Shown: positions 48,659 through 57,460 of the stretch, in pieces | How the letters are laid out: each line of letters begins with the position of its first letter | Numbering within the stretch: the first letter of the stretch is position 1 | From: Psychrobacter sp. Pi2-52 | GTDB taxonomy: Bacteria; Pseudomonadota; Gammaproteobacteria; Pseudomonadales; Moraxellaceae | Length of the DNA stretch: 64,000 nt | Assembly (NCBI RefSeq): GCF_904846705.1 | Contig: NZ_CAJHBS010000012.1 | Span: forward strand, 1-64,000 | Reading direction: 5' to 3' | Made by a program: the position numbers and the translations under genes | The notes under the pieces: model-generated | Databases searched by the model: none | The model's input: only the letters and a program-made list of their open reading frames with translations | Told to the model about the DNA's origin: nothing

Positions 48659-49711
48659 GTGCTTACCAACAACTTAATAGAATTAAACTCTAACGAAAAC
48701 TCACTCGGCATGTCAGATGCTGCCAAACAAGTGGTTATCGACTCTCTAGACATCGGTTTTCGTTATCCTGATGACCAACGTGCGGCTCTGATTACAAAAG
48801 TCGCTGAGATAAACGGTGTCACAGAGAGCCAAATATCACTGGGCAGTGGCTCTAGTGAAAACATTCGTACTGTCGTCCAAATGCTACAAAATCAAGCATT
48901 AGTAACAGGCAAAAAATTCCAAGTTATCGTACCGCATCCAACCTTTGCCTATGCTGAGTTATATGCGACATCCATCGATGTGCCTGTGGTAAAAGTACCG
49001 CTGACGACTGAAAACTACGCCTTTGACTTGCAAAGCATGCAAAAAGTGGCTGATGACTTTGATGGTATTAGCTTGTTTTATCTGTGCAATCCAAACAACC
49101 CAACGTCGACTATTACTGACACAGCAAAGCTTAAAGAATGGGTAGGGCATGCACCAAGTAACCATTACTTTTTATTAGATGAAGCTTATTCAGAGTATGT
49201 GACTGATCCAAGTTTTGAGAGTGGTGTTACATGGATACGAGAGGAGTACTCAGAAAATATCGTTGTGGTACGTACTTTCTCAAAGCTATGTGCACTCGCT
49301 GGCATGCGTGTCGGCTATGCAGTAGCTAGCCCGCAAATGATAGGCAAACTAGAGGCTTTCATCTCGATTGATAATACTAACTTGGCAGGTGCCGTGGCTG
49401 CATTAGCGACCCTTGATGATGAAGATTTTCTAGCATTGAGCTTACGTACGGCCAATCAATCACGTCAGTTGGTTGAGCAAACATTAGATGAGCTTGGCTT
49501 ACGCTACTTGCCATCACAGGCAAGCTTTATATTTCATGAGATACAAGGCGATGTGCAAACCTATATCGATAGAATGCGCGAATATGGTATTGCTGTCGGG
49601 CGTGAGTTTGCGCCAATCACTGGCTTTAATCGCTTAACACTTGGCAGATCTGACGAGATGGCAGTATTTGTAGAGGTACTCAAATCGTTTCGTGAGAAGG
49701 GCTGGGTCTAA
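48659..49711 (+). CDS. HisC-like class I/II aminotransferase
   Basis: This 350-residue PLP enzyme resembles histidinol-phosphate aminotransferases. It has the N-terminal NSNENSLGMS, the PLP block YLCNPNNPTS, the Asp/Tyr in LLDEAYSEYV, and the Schiff-base lysine K209 in FSKLCALAGMRVGYA. It is not in a histidine operon, so the substrate may be another amino acid or phosphate ester. The only supported start is a GTG without a strong ribosome binding site. The length is normal for the family. Confidence 0.85.
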   Translation: MLTNNLIELNSNENSLGMSDAAKQVVIDSLDIGFRYPDDQRAALITKVAEINGVTESQISLGSGSSENIRTVVQMLQNQALVTGKKFQVIVPHPTFAYAELYATSIDVPVVKVPLTTENYAFDLQSMQKVADDFDGISLFYLCNPNNPTSTITDTAKLKEWVGHAPSNHYFLLDEAYSEYVTDPSFESGVTWIREEYSENIVVVRTFSKLCALAGMRVGYAVASPQMIGKLEAFISIDNTNLAGAVAALATLDDEDFLALSLRTANQSRQLVEQTLDELGLRYLPSQASFIFHEIQGDVQTYIDRMREYGIAVGREFAPITGFNRLTLGRSDEMAVFVEVLKSFREKGWV

Positions 49712-49745
49712 CTAAATTAGTTAATGCAGTTCGATAATATAAAAG

Positions 49746-49776
49746 GGAAGTTGCTTATTGGTCGCTTCCTTTTTTG
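49746..49776 (+). terminator. Possible terminator of the HisC-like gene
   Basis: GGAAG (49746-49750) and CTTCC (49765-49769) form a short stem followed by seven T, about 35 bases past the stop. The rest of the interval to 50001 shows nothing else. Confidence 0.4.
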
Positions 49777-50001
49777 TTGTGTTTATTTCGGTTGTTGGAA
49801 CTGTATTGAAGCCAGAATTAAGCGCACATTTTTACCAACATCAAACGCAGTTTTACATATCGCACCTTAACTAATCTAACGCTATCTTATAGGATAACTG
49901 AGTAAAGCATGACCCGTTAATCACACAGATGAATACTGGGTAACAGTCACAGTGCTCGGCATGCTCACGTATCTTATAATTATAAAGTTAGGGATGTACC
50001 T

Positions 50002-50379
50002 ATGTTCGATATCAAATCATTTTTTAAACGAGAAGTAGAAAAAAAGCTTATCAATGTAGATGACTATATTTTTATGCCAGAACGCGTAGAGATGGAAATT
50101 GAAGGCGGACTATTAAATTGTGTGTTGAATAGTGATGGTCGCGTAGATATTTTTTATAGTAAAGACGGTGTCACTGAAGTGGGTTCAGCGTCGCGCAAAC
50201 ACCCATTTACAGCATTTGAAAAAGAGCTATATCATGGTATTTATGATGACGTGATTAATGATTTAATTAAGGAAGTAGATAAGATTATTGATAGTACTTC
50301 GAAGTATTTCCGTCGTAGCCAATCATTACCTTTTACGGCTTCTATAACGTCTCAACCAGCTGACACAAATAAATTTTAG
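50002..50379 (+). CDS. Hypothetical protein (125 aa)
   Basis: I do not recognise this 125-residue protein. It starts MFDIKSFFKREVEKK, is acidic, and has an ordered-looking middle and a Ser/Thr-rich tail. There is no signal peptide, Cys pair or membrane helix, so it is probably cytoplasmic. It is a single gene with a strong terminator shared with the convergent lipoprotein gene. An AGGG site lies eleven bases before the ATG. Confidence 0.6.
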   Translation: MFDIKSFFKREVEKKLINVDDYIFMPERVEMEIEGGLLNCVLNSDGRVDIFYSKDGVTEVGSASRKHPFTAFEKELYHGIYDDVINDLIKEVDKIIDSTSKYFRRSQSLPFTASITSQPADTNKF

Positions 50380-50403
50380 GCTAATCAATTTAACCAATAT
50401 ATT

Positions 50404-50449
50404 AGCAATAAAAAGGGTGCGTTATGTATAACGCACCCTTTTTATTGCT
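50404..50449. terminator. Very strong bidirectional terminator
   Basis: Two 22-base arms (50404-50425 and 50428-50449) are perfect reverse complements with a two-base spacer. The core GGGTGCGTTAT is flanked by A and T runs. It lies between convergent genes. Confidence 0.92.
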
Positions 50450-50477
50450 TTCTATTCTAACGAATAATTTGATTGTT

Positions 50478-50867
50478 CTATTGAACAAAGCTTTTATAGC
50501 AGCTCTGTAGAGATTTGGCGACGACTTGTGCGACTAACTGAGTACGGTACTGAGAGTCAATCGCGGCATTGCCCAGCTCAACAATCGTCACTTGCTGTGG
50601 CGCTTGCTCACTGACGCAGCCACAAACATTGGTTTTAACAGATTCTTGCTGTGCTTCTGTCATGGCGACGCTTGCAACACGCCATGCGTTTTGTTTTTCA
50701 ATTTGGCTACGGCATTGGTTGTCGATCGCAGCTCTAAAAACATTCATGCCGATCTCGTTTGCGGTACCGATTGCTGTACCTGTACCGTTGTTTGTAGTAC
50801 CTGTTGAGGTACATCCCGCCAAGGCAAAAGTCGCTAGCATCATCGTTGAAGCCAAGATTTTTTTCAT
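50478..50867 (-). CDS. Small lipoprotein of unknown function
   Basis: This 129-residue precursor has a lipoprotein signal peptide with lipobox LAGC (Cys19), so it should be anchored to the outer or inner membrane. The mature part has a Gly/Thr-rich linker and a region with four Cys (NQCRS, NVCGC, QSCYK), probably forming disulfides in the periplasm. An AGGAC site lies before the ATG. No known domain is recognised. Confidence 0.78.
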   Translation of the reverse strand: MKKILASTMMLATFALAGCTSTGTTNNGTGTAIGTANEIGMNVFRAAIDNQCRSQIEKQNAWRVASVAMTEAQQESVKTNVCGCVSEQAPQQVTIVELGNAAIDSQYRTQLVAQVVAKSLQSCYKSFVQ

Positions 50868-50995
50868 AAGTTAGTCCTTTAAGGTGTCTGTCATAAATAA
50901 AGCTGTATTTTATCAGTAAAACCTAGCAATGACATCATTAACCACAGGCGCATTTTATTTTAGAACTCTATAACCTAGATGTATTAACCACAAAA

Positions 50996-51025
50996 AAGCC
51001 AGCTAAGTAACCACTTAACTGGCTT
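50996..51025 (-). terminator. Terminator of the DUF697-like gene
   Basis: AAGCCAGCTAAGT and ACTTAACTGGCTT pair with one mismatch, and on the minus strand a run of T follows. It lies 27 bases past the stop. Confidence 0.75.
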
Positions 51026-51051
51026 GATATAGACTAAGCTATTCGGCTTAT

Positions 51052-51567
51052 TTATACGTTTTTGCCGTGTTCTTTTTGCTGAATATCTTTCGCCAATTTA
51101 TAGCATTCGTTGATATGGTCATTAGCGATTTTCTTAAAAATCGTATAGCCCATAGTCGCAGCAACCAATTGACCGCCAAGTGGGATAAACTTAGTCACTT
51201 GTTTGGCAGCGATACGACCACCGAAACCTTGAATGGTTTTCTTAACGATACCGCGTGTTGCCATGAGTCCAGCGAAATCTACAGTACGATCTTTTACTGC
51301 GCTCCAATGCACTTCGCGAGATTCCAAGTTAATGGCTGATTGACGGTCTTCAATGAGACCAAAACGCTCACTAATCTCTGGAATCAACTGCGTCAACATC
51401 CCCGCGTCAACTGCCACATCAAAAAATGGTACTGGCACAACCGCTACACCAGCAGAAACTCTAGCGCGTCTTTTTACCATTCCCTGACATTCTTTTTTAA
51501 CCTTCTCAAGGTCTAGGTTAGGGTCGATCGTATTTGGAAGTTTTTCAGCAAGTGGCGTGGTTTTCAT
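51052..51567 (-). CDS. DUF697-like membrane-associated protein
   Basis: This 171-residue protein has two Ala/Gly-rich hydrophobic stretches (RVSAGVAVVPVPFFDVAVD and KFIPLGGQLVAATMGYTIFK) typical of the DUF697 region of YcjF-like proteins. The family is often fused or linked to a GTPase; none is adjacent here. The C-terminus is charged and Lys-rich. An AAGGACA site precedes the ATG. The function is unknown and the family call is moderate. Confidence 0.65.
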   Translation of the reverse strand: MKTTPLAEKLPNTIDPNLDLEKVKKECQGMVKRRARVSAGVAVVPVPFFDVAVDAGMLTQLIPEISERFGLIEDRQSAINLESREVHWSAVKDRTVDFAGLMATRGIVKKTIQGFGGRIAAKQVTKFIPLGGQLVAATMGYTIFKKIANDHINECYKLAKDIQQKEHGKNV

Positions 51568-51884
51568 AAAGTGTCCTTGTAAATAATTAAAATATAAATG
51601 ATAAAAAGTTCAATAAACAACAAATTCTTCAGTTGCTTACTATTTTATGGATTTATGCGTGGCTTACAATCATTGCTTTGTAGCAAAATGAATGAAATTA
51701 CTCATACTGTGCACCTTTTTTGTAAGTGATTAAACGAAGGCAGTTTACATGAGCTATAAAAAGGGCAGTATCAATTATTGCTAGTTTACAGGCATTATTC
51801 ATCAGGTTGCACAATGCCCAATGATATACAGAGGTAGTATAAATTGTCATTGTGAGCCTCTGCTAAAGCCAGTAGAATACCCTC
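51568..51884. other. 317-base intergenic region upstream of recJ
   Basis: This divergent interval shows no gene, RNA or strong repeat. It should contain promoters for the DUF697-like gene and recJ. Confidence 0.5.
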
Positions 51885-53723
51885 ATGCTAAATTTAACCC
51901 CCCGTTATACCAGCACTCGCATCGACGAGTTGCCCGCCGCGCTGCAACCATTTGCCGCTCAATCATTCACGCTTGCCCGTCTGTATGCAGGGCGAGGTAT
52001 CACTGCGCCTGATGAGCTGGAGACTAGCCTATCAGGTCTATTGCCTGCTGAGGCCCTGCACGGTGTCACAGAAGCCGTGCGCTTATTAGATGTGGCCATT
52101 GATGAGCGTCAGCGTATCTTGATCGTTGGTGATTTTGATTGTGACGGTGCCACCAGTACAGCCTTAATGATGCGTGCGCTCACAAAGATGGGTGCGGTCG
52201 TTGATTTCCTAGTGCCAGATCGTTTTAAGTACGGTTATGGTCTGACGCCAGAGATTGTCGAGTTAGGTATTGAGACTTTTCAGCCAGATATGATAGTGAC
52301 GGTTGATAATGGTATCTCAAGTCATGAAGGGGTGGCACGCGCCCAAGCTGATGGTATCACGGTGATTATTACTGACCATCATCTCACGACCAAAGAGACG
52401 CCACCTGCAGAAGCGGTAGTCAATCCCAATCAGCTAGGTTGTGACTTTGCTAGTAAAGCACTGGTCGGAGTTGGAGTCGCGTTTTATGTGCTCGGACGAT
52501 TAGCAAAGCTACGCCGCGAAGCTGGCAAGTCTACCGTACAGGTGAGCCAATATTTGGATTTAGTCGCACTTGGGACGATTGCAGACGTTGGGGTACTGGA
52601 TAAAAACAACCGCATTTTGGTACATCATGGATTGTCAGCTATTCGTCAAGGCCGTTGCTGTATGGGAATATTGGCATTGCTTGAGCAAGCGGGCCGTGAT
52701 CCTAAGCAGCTTCATGCTCAGGATTTCGGTTTTGTATTAGGCCCACGTATCAATGCAGCTGGGCGTATGGATAATATGCGCATCGGTATCGAATGCTTAT
52801 TGACTGAGGACTGGAGCACCGCGCAACGTTTGGCACAAGAGCTTGAGCAGCTGAACCGTACGCGTCGTCATGTAGAGGGCGAGATGCGTGCGCAAGCTGA
52901 TAGTATCGTACAAGCACTGGCCTCTGAAGCTAATAGCGATGAAAGTGTGAGTGGTGATAGCGACAACAATGCGAGTAACGATGACACAATTACTCAAGCT
53001 GTCTCTACTGCTAAAGCCAGCAATTCAGGTGCGCGTAGTATTATTCTATACCAAGATGACTGGCATCAAGGGGTCATCGGCATTGTTGCTGGCCGCCTAA
53101 AAGAAAGCCATTATTTACCCAGTATCGTTTTTGCACCAGCAGACACTGAACAAACGGATGAAGATAGCGCTATCAAAGGCTCTGCACGTTCTATCGCTGG
53201 CGTACATATTCGTGATGCGATTGAACAAGTTGCTGAGCGTCACCCTGACTTAATCAGTCACTTCGGCGGGCATGCGATGGCAGCAGGCTTGACCCTCAAA
53301 CGCCGTAACTTTGAGGCATTTGTCACAGCTTTTAATGAAGTGATGGCTCAGATGGATGATGAAGTATTTGCAGAGCAAAAATTCACCGATGGACCTTTGC
53401 AAGCGAGCGACTTTAGCTTATGGTTTGCCGAGCATTTAGCCGATGCCAGTATCTGGGGTCATGGATTTGCGCCACCGATATTTGACGGGGTGTTTGAGGT
53501 ACTAAGCTTTAAGATTTTAAAAGACAAACATCTTAAGTTATCGCTGCGCTATCCAGACGTTCAATATCCGATAGAGGCTATTTGCTTTAACTTCGATAAT
53601 GACGCTTGGGATTACCGTGCTAAGCAAGTCCATTTGTTATTTCAGCTAGACATCAATGAATGGAATGGCAAACAAAGCTTACAGCTGATGGTCAAAGACT
53701 TGGCTGTGGTAGAGCAAGGGTAA
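51885..53723 (+). CDS. recJ: RecJ single-strand DNA 5'-3' exonuclease
   Basis: This 612-residue DHH-family exonuclease works in recombination, mismatch and base excision repair. Metal-binding motifs visible are DFDCDGATSTAL, VDNGISSHEGV and TDHHL (the DHH), followed by NPNQ. The DHHA1 part carries GVIGIVAGRLKESHYLPSIVF and HFGGHAMAAGLTL. Between them is an Asp/Ser/Asn-rich linker of about 35 residues (about 346-382) that looks like an unstructured insertion. The ribosome binding site is weak. The start is consistent with LNLTPRY in relatives. Confidence 0.95.
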   Translation: MLNLTPRYTSTRIDELPAALQPFAAQSFTLARLYAGRGITAPDELETSLSGLLPAEALHGVTEAVRLLDVAIDERQRILIVGDFDCDGATSTALMMRALTKMGAVVDFLVPDRFKYGYGLTPEIVELGIETFQPDMIVTVDNGISSHEGVARAQADGITVIITDHHLTTKETPPAEAVVNPNQLGCDFASKALVGVGVAFYVLGRLAKLRREAGKSTVQVSQYLDLVALGTIADVGVLDKNNRILVHHGLSAIRQGRCCMGILALLEQAGRDPKQLHAQDFGFVLGPRINAAGRMDNMRIGIECLLTEDWSTAQRLAQELEQLNRTRRHVEGEMRAQADSIVQALASEANSDESVSGDSDNNASNDDTITQAVSTAKASNSGARSIILYQDDWHQGVIGIVAGRLKESHYLPSIVFAPADTEQTDEDSAIKGSARSIAGVHIRDAIEQVAERHPDLISHFGGHAMAAGLTLKRRNFEAFVTAFNEVMAQMDDEVFAEQKFTDGPLQASDFSLWFAEHLADASIWGHGFAPPIFDGVFEVLSFKILKDKHLKLSLRYPDVQYPIEAICFNFDNDAWDYRAKQVHLLFQLDINEWNGKQSLQLMVKDLAVVEQG

Positions 53724-53743
53724 AGCGACAATGTCAAACCGAT

Positions 53744-53783
53744 AATACTAAACGCGCTCAAATATGGGCGCGTTGGTATTTTT
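53744..53783 (+). terminator. recJ terminator
   Basis: AATAC and ACGCGC pair with GCGCGT and GTATT across a small bulge, followed by T. It lies 20 bases past the recJ stop. Confidence 0.7.
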
Positions 53784-53802
53784 GAAATGAAGACACGCCC
53801 TA
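53779..53802. repeat. Isolated copy of a MITE end
   Basis: These 24 bases match the right end of the element at 42980-43153 at 22 positions, including the GACACGCCCTA terminus. No matching left end is nearby, so it is a solo remnant. Confidence 0.65.
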
Positions 53803-53805
53803 GTA

Positions 53806-54477
53806 TTAGTATTTCCACTCTAATGTGGGGAACTGCCAATCGTAACGAATAGCCAGCATACGCAAAGTAAAAATCGTACTCATCGTAGAGATGTCAGCTA
53901 CCCAATCTGTCACGCCTAAATTCTTTAGAGCAAAGTACAGAACCCCACCTGTCAACGCTGCCGTGATGTAAATCTCTTGCTGTAGTACCAATGGAATCTC
54001 ATTGCAAATCATATCGCGAATGATGCCACCAACCACGATGGTAATCACACCTAACAATAGTGCTACAGGCACATTGGCACCCATACTATCAGCGACTTTG
54101 ATACCGATCAGCGTAAATGCTGACAAGCCAATGGTGTCAGATAGTTTGAGGAATTTATCCACTCGTCTGGAGTTTGGATGAAAAAATATCTGCATCGCTA
54201 GTGATGAAATCGTAATAAGGGTCAGATAGCTCATATCTACCATCCAAAATAACGGATGGCGATCCAGAATGACATCACGTACCGTGCCGCCGCCGATAGC
54301 AGTAACGATAGACACGAGCAGACAGCCGAAGACGTCGAAGTTTTTGTGCTTGGCAAGTATCGTTCCTGAGACGCTACAGGCGATGATGCCAATCATATCA
54401 AAGAAATATATCAAAGAGCGCGGGTCAAAAGTAGTGATCAGTACGGTAGGGTCCAATACGATAGCCAACATGGGCAA
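53806..54477 (-). CDS. UPF0126/TRIC-type cation channel family protein (copy 1)
   Basis: This 223-residue membrane protein has seven predicted helices made of two UPF0126 repeats. Each repeat carries a glycine motif: AIGGGTVRDVILDRHPLFW and VGGIIRDMICNEIPLVLQQE. Homologues form trimeric monovalent-cation channels related to TRIC. The next gene upstream on the same strand is a paralogue, 65 bases away. The physiological ion and role in this organism are unknown. Confidence 0.87.
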   Translation of the reverse strand: MPMLAIVLDPTVLITTFDPRSLIYFFDMIGIIACSVSGTILAKHKNFDVFGCLLVSIVTAIGGGTVRDVILDRHPLFWMVDMSYLTLITISSLAMQIFFHPNSRRVDKFLKLSDTIGLSAFTLIGIKVADSMGANVPVALLLGVITIVVGGIIRDMICNEIPLVLQQEIYITAALTGGVLYFALKNLGVTDWVADISTMSTIFTLRMLAIRYDWQFPTLEWKY

Positions 54478-54542
54478 TTCTCACTATTTTCAATTATTGT
54501 CAGTCAAACAAAGGCTATCTACGCAGAGTCTTGCTCAATTAA

Positions 54543-55178
54543 TCAGTTTACGAGTCGAATAGAAGGTAGATGCCAGTCGAATCTGAGCGCGAGCATACGA
54601 ACTGCAAAGATAACAAACAGCATAATAAATTCGTTGAGACTGGCGCCCACTCCAAAATACTGTAAGCATAAATAGGTCACAGACCCTGCGATACTGGCAG
54701 TAATATAAATCTCACGCTGTAGCACCAGCGGAATCTCATTACAGATGATATCACGTAGCAAACCACCGATAATGGCAGTCCAAACACCCATCATAATAGC
54801 AATGAGGGGAGACATGTCTAGGGTTAAGGCCACCTTAAAACCAATGACACTAAAAGCGGCCAACCCGATGGCATCAAAGAGCTTTAACGCATTATCAATC
54901 TTATGATAAAGGTGAAAGAAGATTTGTAAGATAAGAGAGGTCACCGTGATAACGATCACGTAATTAAGATCAGTCATCCAAAATAGAGGATGACGGTCGA
55001 GAGCCATATCACGTAATGTACCACCGCCGATGGCATTGACCATCGCCACCAAGATACACCCAGCAATATCGAAGCCTTTATGCTGCGCAAGTAAAGTTCC
55101 AGCAATCGCGCAGGCAACAATGCCAACCATGTCCAATAAATATAATAGAATATCAGGAAAAATCAAAGCATTACCCAT
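54543..55178 (-). CDS. UPF0126/TRIC-type cation channel family protein (copy 2)
   Basis: This 211-residue protein has the same architecture as its downstream neighbour, with AIGGGTLRDMALDRHPLFW and IGGLLRDIICNEIPLVLQRE. The two are clearly diverged duplicates (many substitutions outside the motifs), so the duplication is old. Whether they form hetero-trimers cannot be told. The start ATG lies within GTGCCATAACCATGGGT context without a strong ribosome binding site. Confidence 0.86.
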   Translation of the reverse strand: MGNALIFPDILLYLLDMVGIVACAIAGTLLAQHKGFDIAGCILVAMVNAIGGGTLRDMALDRHPLFWMTDLNYVIVITVTSLILQIFFHLYHKIDNALKLFDAIGLAAFSVIGFKVALTLDMSPLIAIMMGVWTAIIGGLLRDIICNEIPLVLQREIYITASIAGSVTYLCLQYFGVGASLNEFIMLFVIFAVRMLALRFDWHLPSIRLVN

Positions 55179-55270
55179 GGTTATAGTGCCAAATCGTAAT
55201 CATCAAAGTGATAGGTGTTTTTTAGGCGGTTATTCAATGTATAAATTTGACGAAATAGGCGTAGTGTTAT

Positions 55271-56428
55271 TTAGCCATCTTTTGCAAATAATATCAGCCC
55301 TACAATAATTAGCCCTATACCGAACAGTCCCATCGCCGAAGGTATGGCGTTATCTAATAATAATATACCCCCAATCAAAGCAAAGATAACTTCACTGGCT
55401 TGGGTTGAGTCAACGCCTGCAACCTCGCTTGAAGTAACAGCTTGCTCGCGCGCATACAGAAATATAGTGGTCGCTGCCACGCCTGCCAATAGAGCAACGA
55501 GCAACGTATTGATTATTTGTGAGGGGTGGGGCTGGTCAGGGCGCACTATAATGCCCAAAAATAGCCAAAATGGCAAACACCCAAGAGTCATTAGCCACAC
55601 TTTGTTAAAAGCATTTTGCAGTAGCGTGGTTTCGATAGAAGGAATACGAGCAATTAGATTTTGTAGGGATGAGGTTGCCGCAGTGTTGTTACTTTGAAGT
55701 ACGCTATCGAGGTCGGTAGCATCATATGTCGTAGCTGGCAAATCATAAGCTTCGGATATGAGCGGTTCACTCTGCTCACTGATATCAATACCAATACTGA
55801 TGCTAGCTCGTTGAGCGTTCAACTCTGCGGCCTTCTGTAGTTCAGTATTGCGCTGGCGGGCATTGTGAGAAGCCTGCCAAACCAGCTGGTTACCAATTGG
55901 GTAACTAAAAGCGGCGATAAGAGCAGGTAGCGCACCGTAGAGCAGCATGTCAGACATGGGGACGGTGTCAGTTATAGAAGCAGCATGCAGACCTTCGCTG
56001 ATATTGACGAGCGCCACACCGATAAAGACAATGACAGCATATACGATAAATTTTTTATCAAAACGTTGACCAAATGCCAATAGCACAAGCAGACTGGTGA
56101 CGACGGTAAACATAAAGGTAGCCGCTACTACCCATCCCGCAACATGATCTGCGGCATAGCAAATACCGGTGTAAAACAGTCCAAACCCAATACTGCCAGT
56201 AATGCACCAAAAGCCCCAATGCTGTAGAAAAATCATTATTAGCGCTTTAATACGACCAAAGCCATGTTGCATCGCAATAATGGCAGTAATAATCAACAGC
56301 ATAAAGACATAGCGTAGACTCGCTGACCAAAACCAATGTCCACCTGCGCTACTCATAAGCTCATTTAAGATAAATGTCGAGCTAAAAAACGCACCTGCTA
56401 GCAAGCCCAGTAAAATGAGTTTGATCAT
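55271..56428 (-). CDS. DMT-superfamily multidrug efflux transporter-like protein
   Basis: This 385-residue inner-membrane protein has about ten helices in two EamA-like halves, as in the PF13536-type multidrug resistance efflux group. Between the halves there is an unusually long soluble insert of about 90 residues, roughly 190-280, rich in Ala, Ser and Gln. The second half ends with the ASEVIFALIGGILLLDNAIPSAMGLFGIGLIIVG block. The substrate is unknown. It lies 76 bases downstream of queE on the same strand and may be co-transcribed. Confidence 0.82.
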   Translation of the reverse strand: MIKLILLGLLAGAFFSSTFILNELMSSAGGHWFWSASLRYVFMLLIITAIIAMQHGFGRIKALIMIFLQHWGFWCITGSIGFGLFYTGICYAADHVAGWVVAATFMFTVVTSLLVLLAFGQRFDKKFIVYAVIVFIGVALVNISEGLHAASITDTVPMSDMLLYGALPALIAAFSYPIGNQLVWQASHNARQRNTELQKAAELNAQRASISIGIDISEQSEPLISEAYDLPATTYDATDLDSVLQSNNTAATSSLQNLIARIPSIETTLLQNAFNKVWLMTLGCLPFWLFLGIIVRPDQPHPSQIINTLLVALLAGVAATTIFLYAREQAVTSSEVAGVDSTQASEVIFALIGGILLLDNAIPSAMGLFGIGLIIVGLILFAKDG

Positions 56429-56475
56429 ACCGCTACCTTATCCATGGCACTCAACGTGTTCACACTTTTTGTTTG

Positions 56476-56512
56476 TTACTTGCTGATAATTACTTGCTGA
56501 TAATTACTTGCC
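56476..56512. repeat. 14-base tandem repeat at the end of queE
   Basis: TTACTTGCTGATAA occurs twice (56476-56489 and 56490-56503) and continues as TTACTTGCC from 56504. The last partial unit contains the queE stop codon on the minus strand. Confidence 0.85.
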
Positions 56513-57235
56513 TTTGGCATCTGCCCAGATGATCTTATGCAATTGCAGCTGAAAGCGAACTGGCAAGGCATCAGCCAACATCCACTCTGCTAGCTCGCGC
56601 GCCAATACAGGTACTTCAGGACTTAGCTGTTCATCGACATCATTTGCGACATTAAACATCGGAGAGAACCATACCGTACCGACCAATTCGTTTAGCTTAT
56701 ACTCGGTCAATTTAGCTTTTGCCCAGTCGTAATCTGTACGATTCATAATGACAAACTTGATTTGGTCATGCTGAGTGAGATAGTCGAGGTTTGACCATAG
56801 ATTCTTATCGACTTCGCCTGAGCTTGGCGTTTTGAGATCCATTACCTTGCTGACTGCTGCTGGCACGTTTTCTACCGTGAGCGCGCCTGCGGTCTCAAGG
56901 GATATCTCATAACCATCGCTCAGCAAACGTTTCATCAATTCAATGGCATTTGGCTGTGCTAGCGGCTCACCGCCCGTCAGACAGATACGCTTGCACGGAT
57001 AACCTTTGATTGTTTCTATGATGGTTTCTAATGATTGACGTTCGCCACCAGTAAAAGCATATTCGGTATCACAATAGACGCAGCGCAGCGGACAGCCCGT
57101 TAGACGTACAAATATCGTCGGCAAGCCTGAGGTGATTGCCTCACCTTGTAAGGAATAAAAAATCTCAGTCAGACGCAACCCCGCTTCAGGGTCAGTGACA
57201 GGGATAGCGGCGGTGCGTAATGATGATTCACTCAT
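56504..57235 (-). CDS. queE: QueE, 7-carboxy-7-deazaguanine synthase
   Basis: This 243-residue radical-SAM enzyme converts 6-carboxytetrahydropterin to 7-carboxy-7-deazaguanine in queuosine (tRNA) biosynthesis. The iron-sulfur cluster Cys are C48, C52 and C55 in GCPLRCVYC. The start LTEIFYSLQGE, the TGGEPLAQ SAM motif and the LETAGALTV strand are family features. Other queuosine genes are not in the window. Its 3' end overlaps a short tandem repeat, and the last residues (WADAKGK) are slightly variable in position because of it. Confidence 0.93.
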   Translation of the reverse strand: MSESSLRTAAIPVTDPEAGLRLTEIFYSLQGEAITSGLPTIFVRLTGCPLRCVYCDTEYAFTGGERQSLETIIETIKGYPCKRICLTGGEPLAQPNAIELMKRLLSDGYEISLETAGALTVENVPAAVSKVMDLKTPSSGEVDKNLWSNLDYLTQHDQIKFVIMNRTDYDWAKAKLTEYKLNELVGTVWFSPMFNVANDVDEQLSPEVPVLARELAEWMLADALPVRFQLQLHKIIWADAKGK

Positions 57236-57385
57236 AATATTTCAAATACAGTTAAAGGTCGATAAGGCGATGAAGCGCTTATCAATCGTAATAAAAAGGC
57301 AGGGGATGGTACGAATGATTTTGTGTTTGTATAAAGCCAAACTAAAAGAGGATTATAACGTAACGCGCTATATTAAGCTGCAAAA

Positions 57386-57414
57386 AAGATGCTGGAGTCA
57401 TCCCCCAGCATCTT
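57386..57414 (-). terminator. dapD terminator
   Basis: AAGATGCTGG (57386-57395) pairs perfectly with CCAGCATCTT (57405-57414); on the minus strand a T run follows. It lies about 47 bases past the dapD stop. Confidence 0.8.
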
Positions 57415-57460
57415 CATATAAAACAATATTATTCAATAAATAACGGTACTTGCCAAATAT

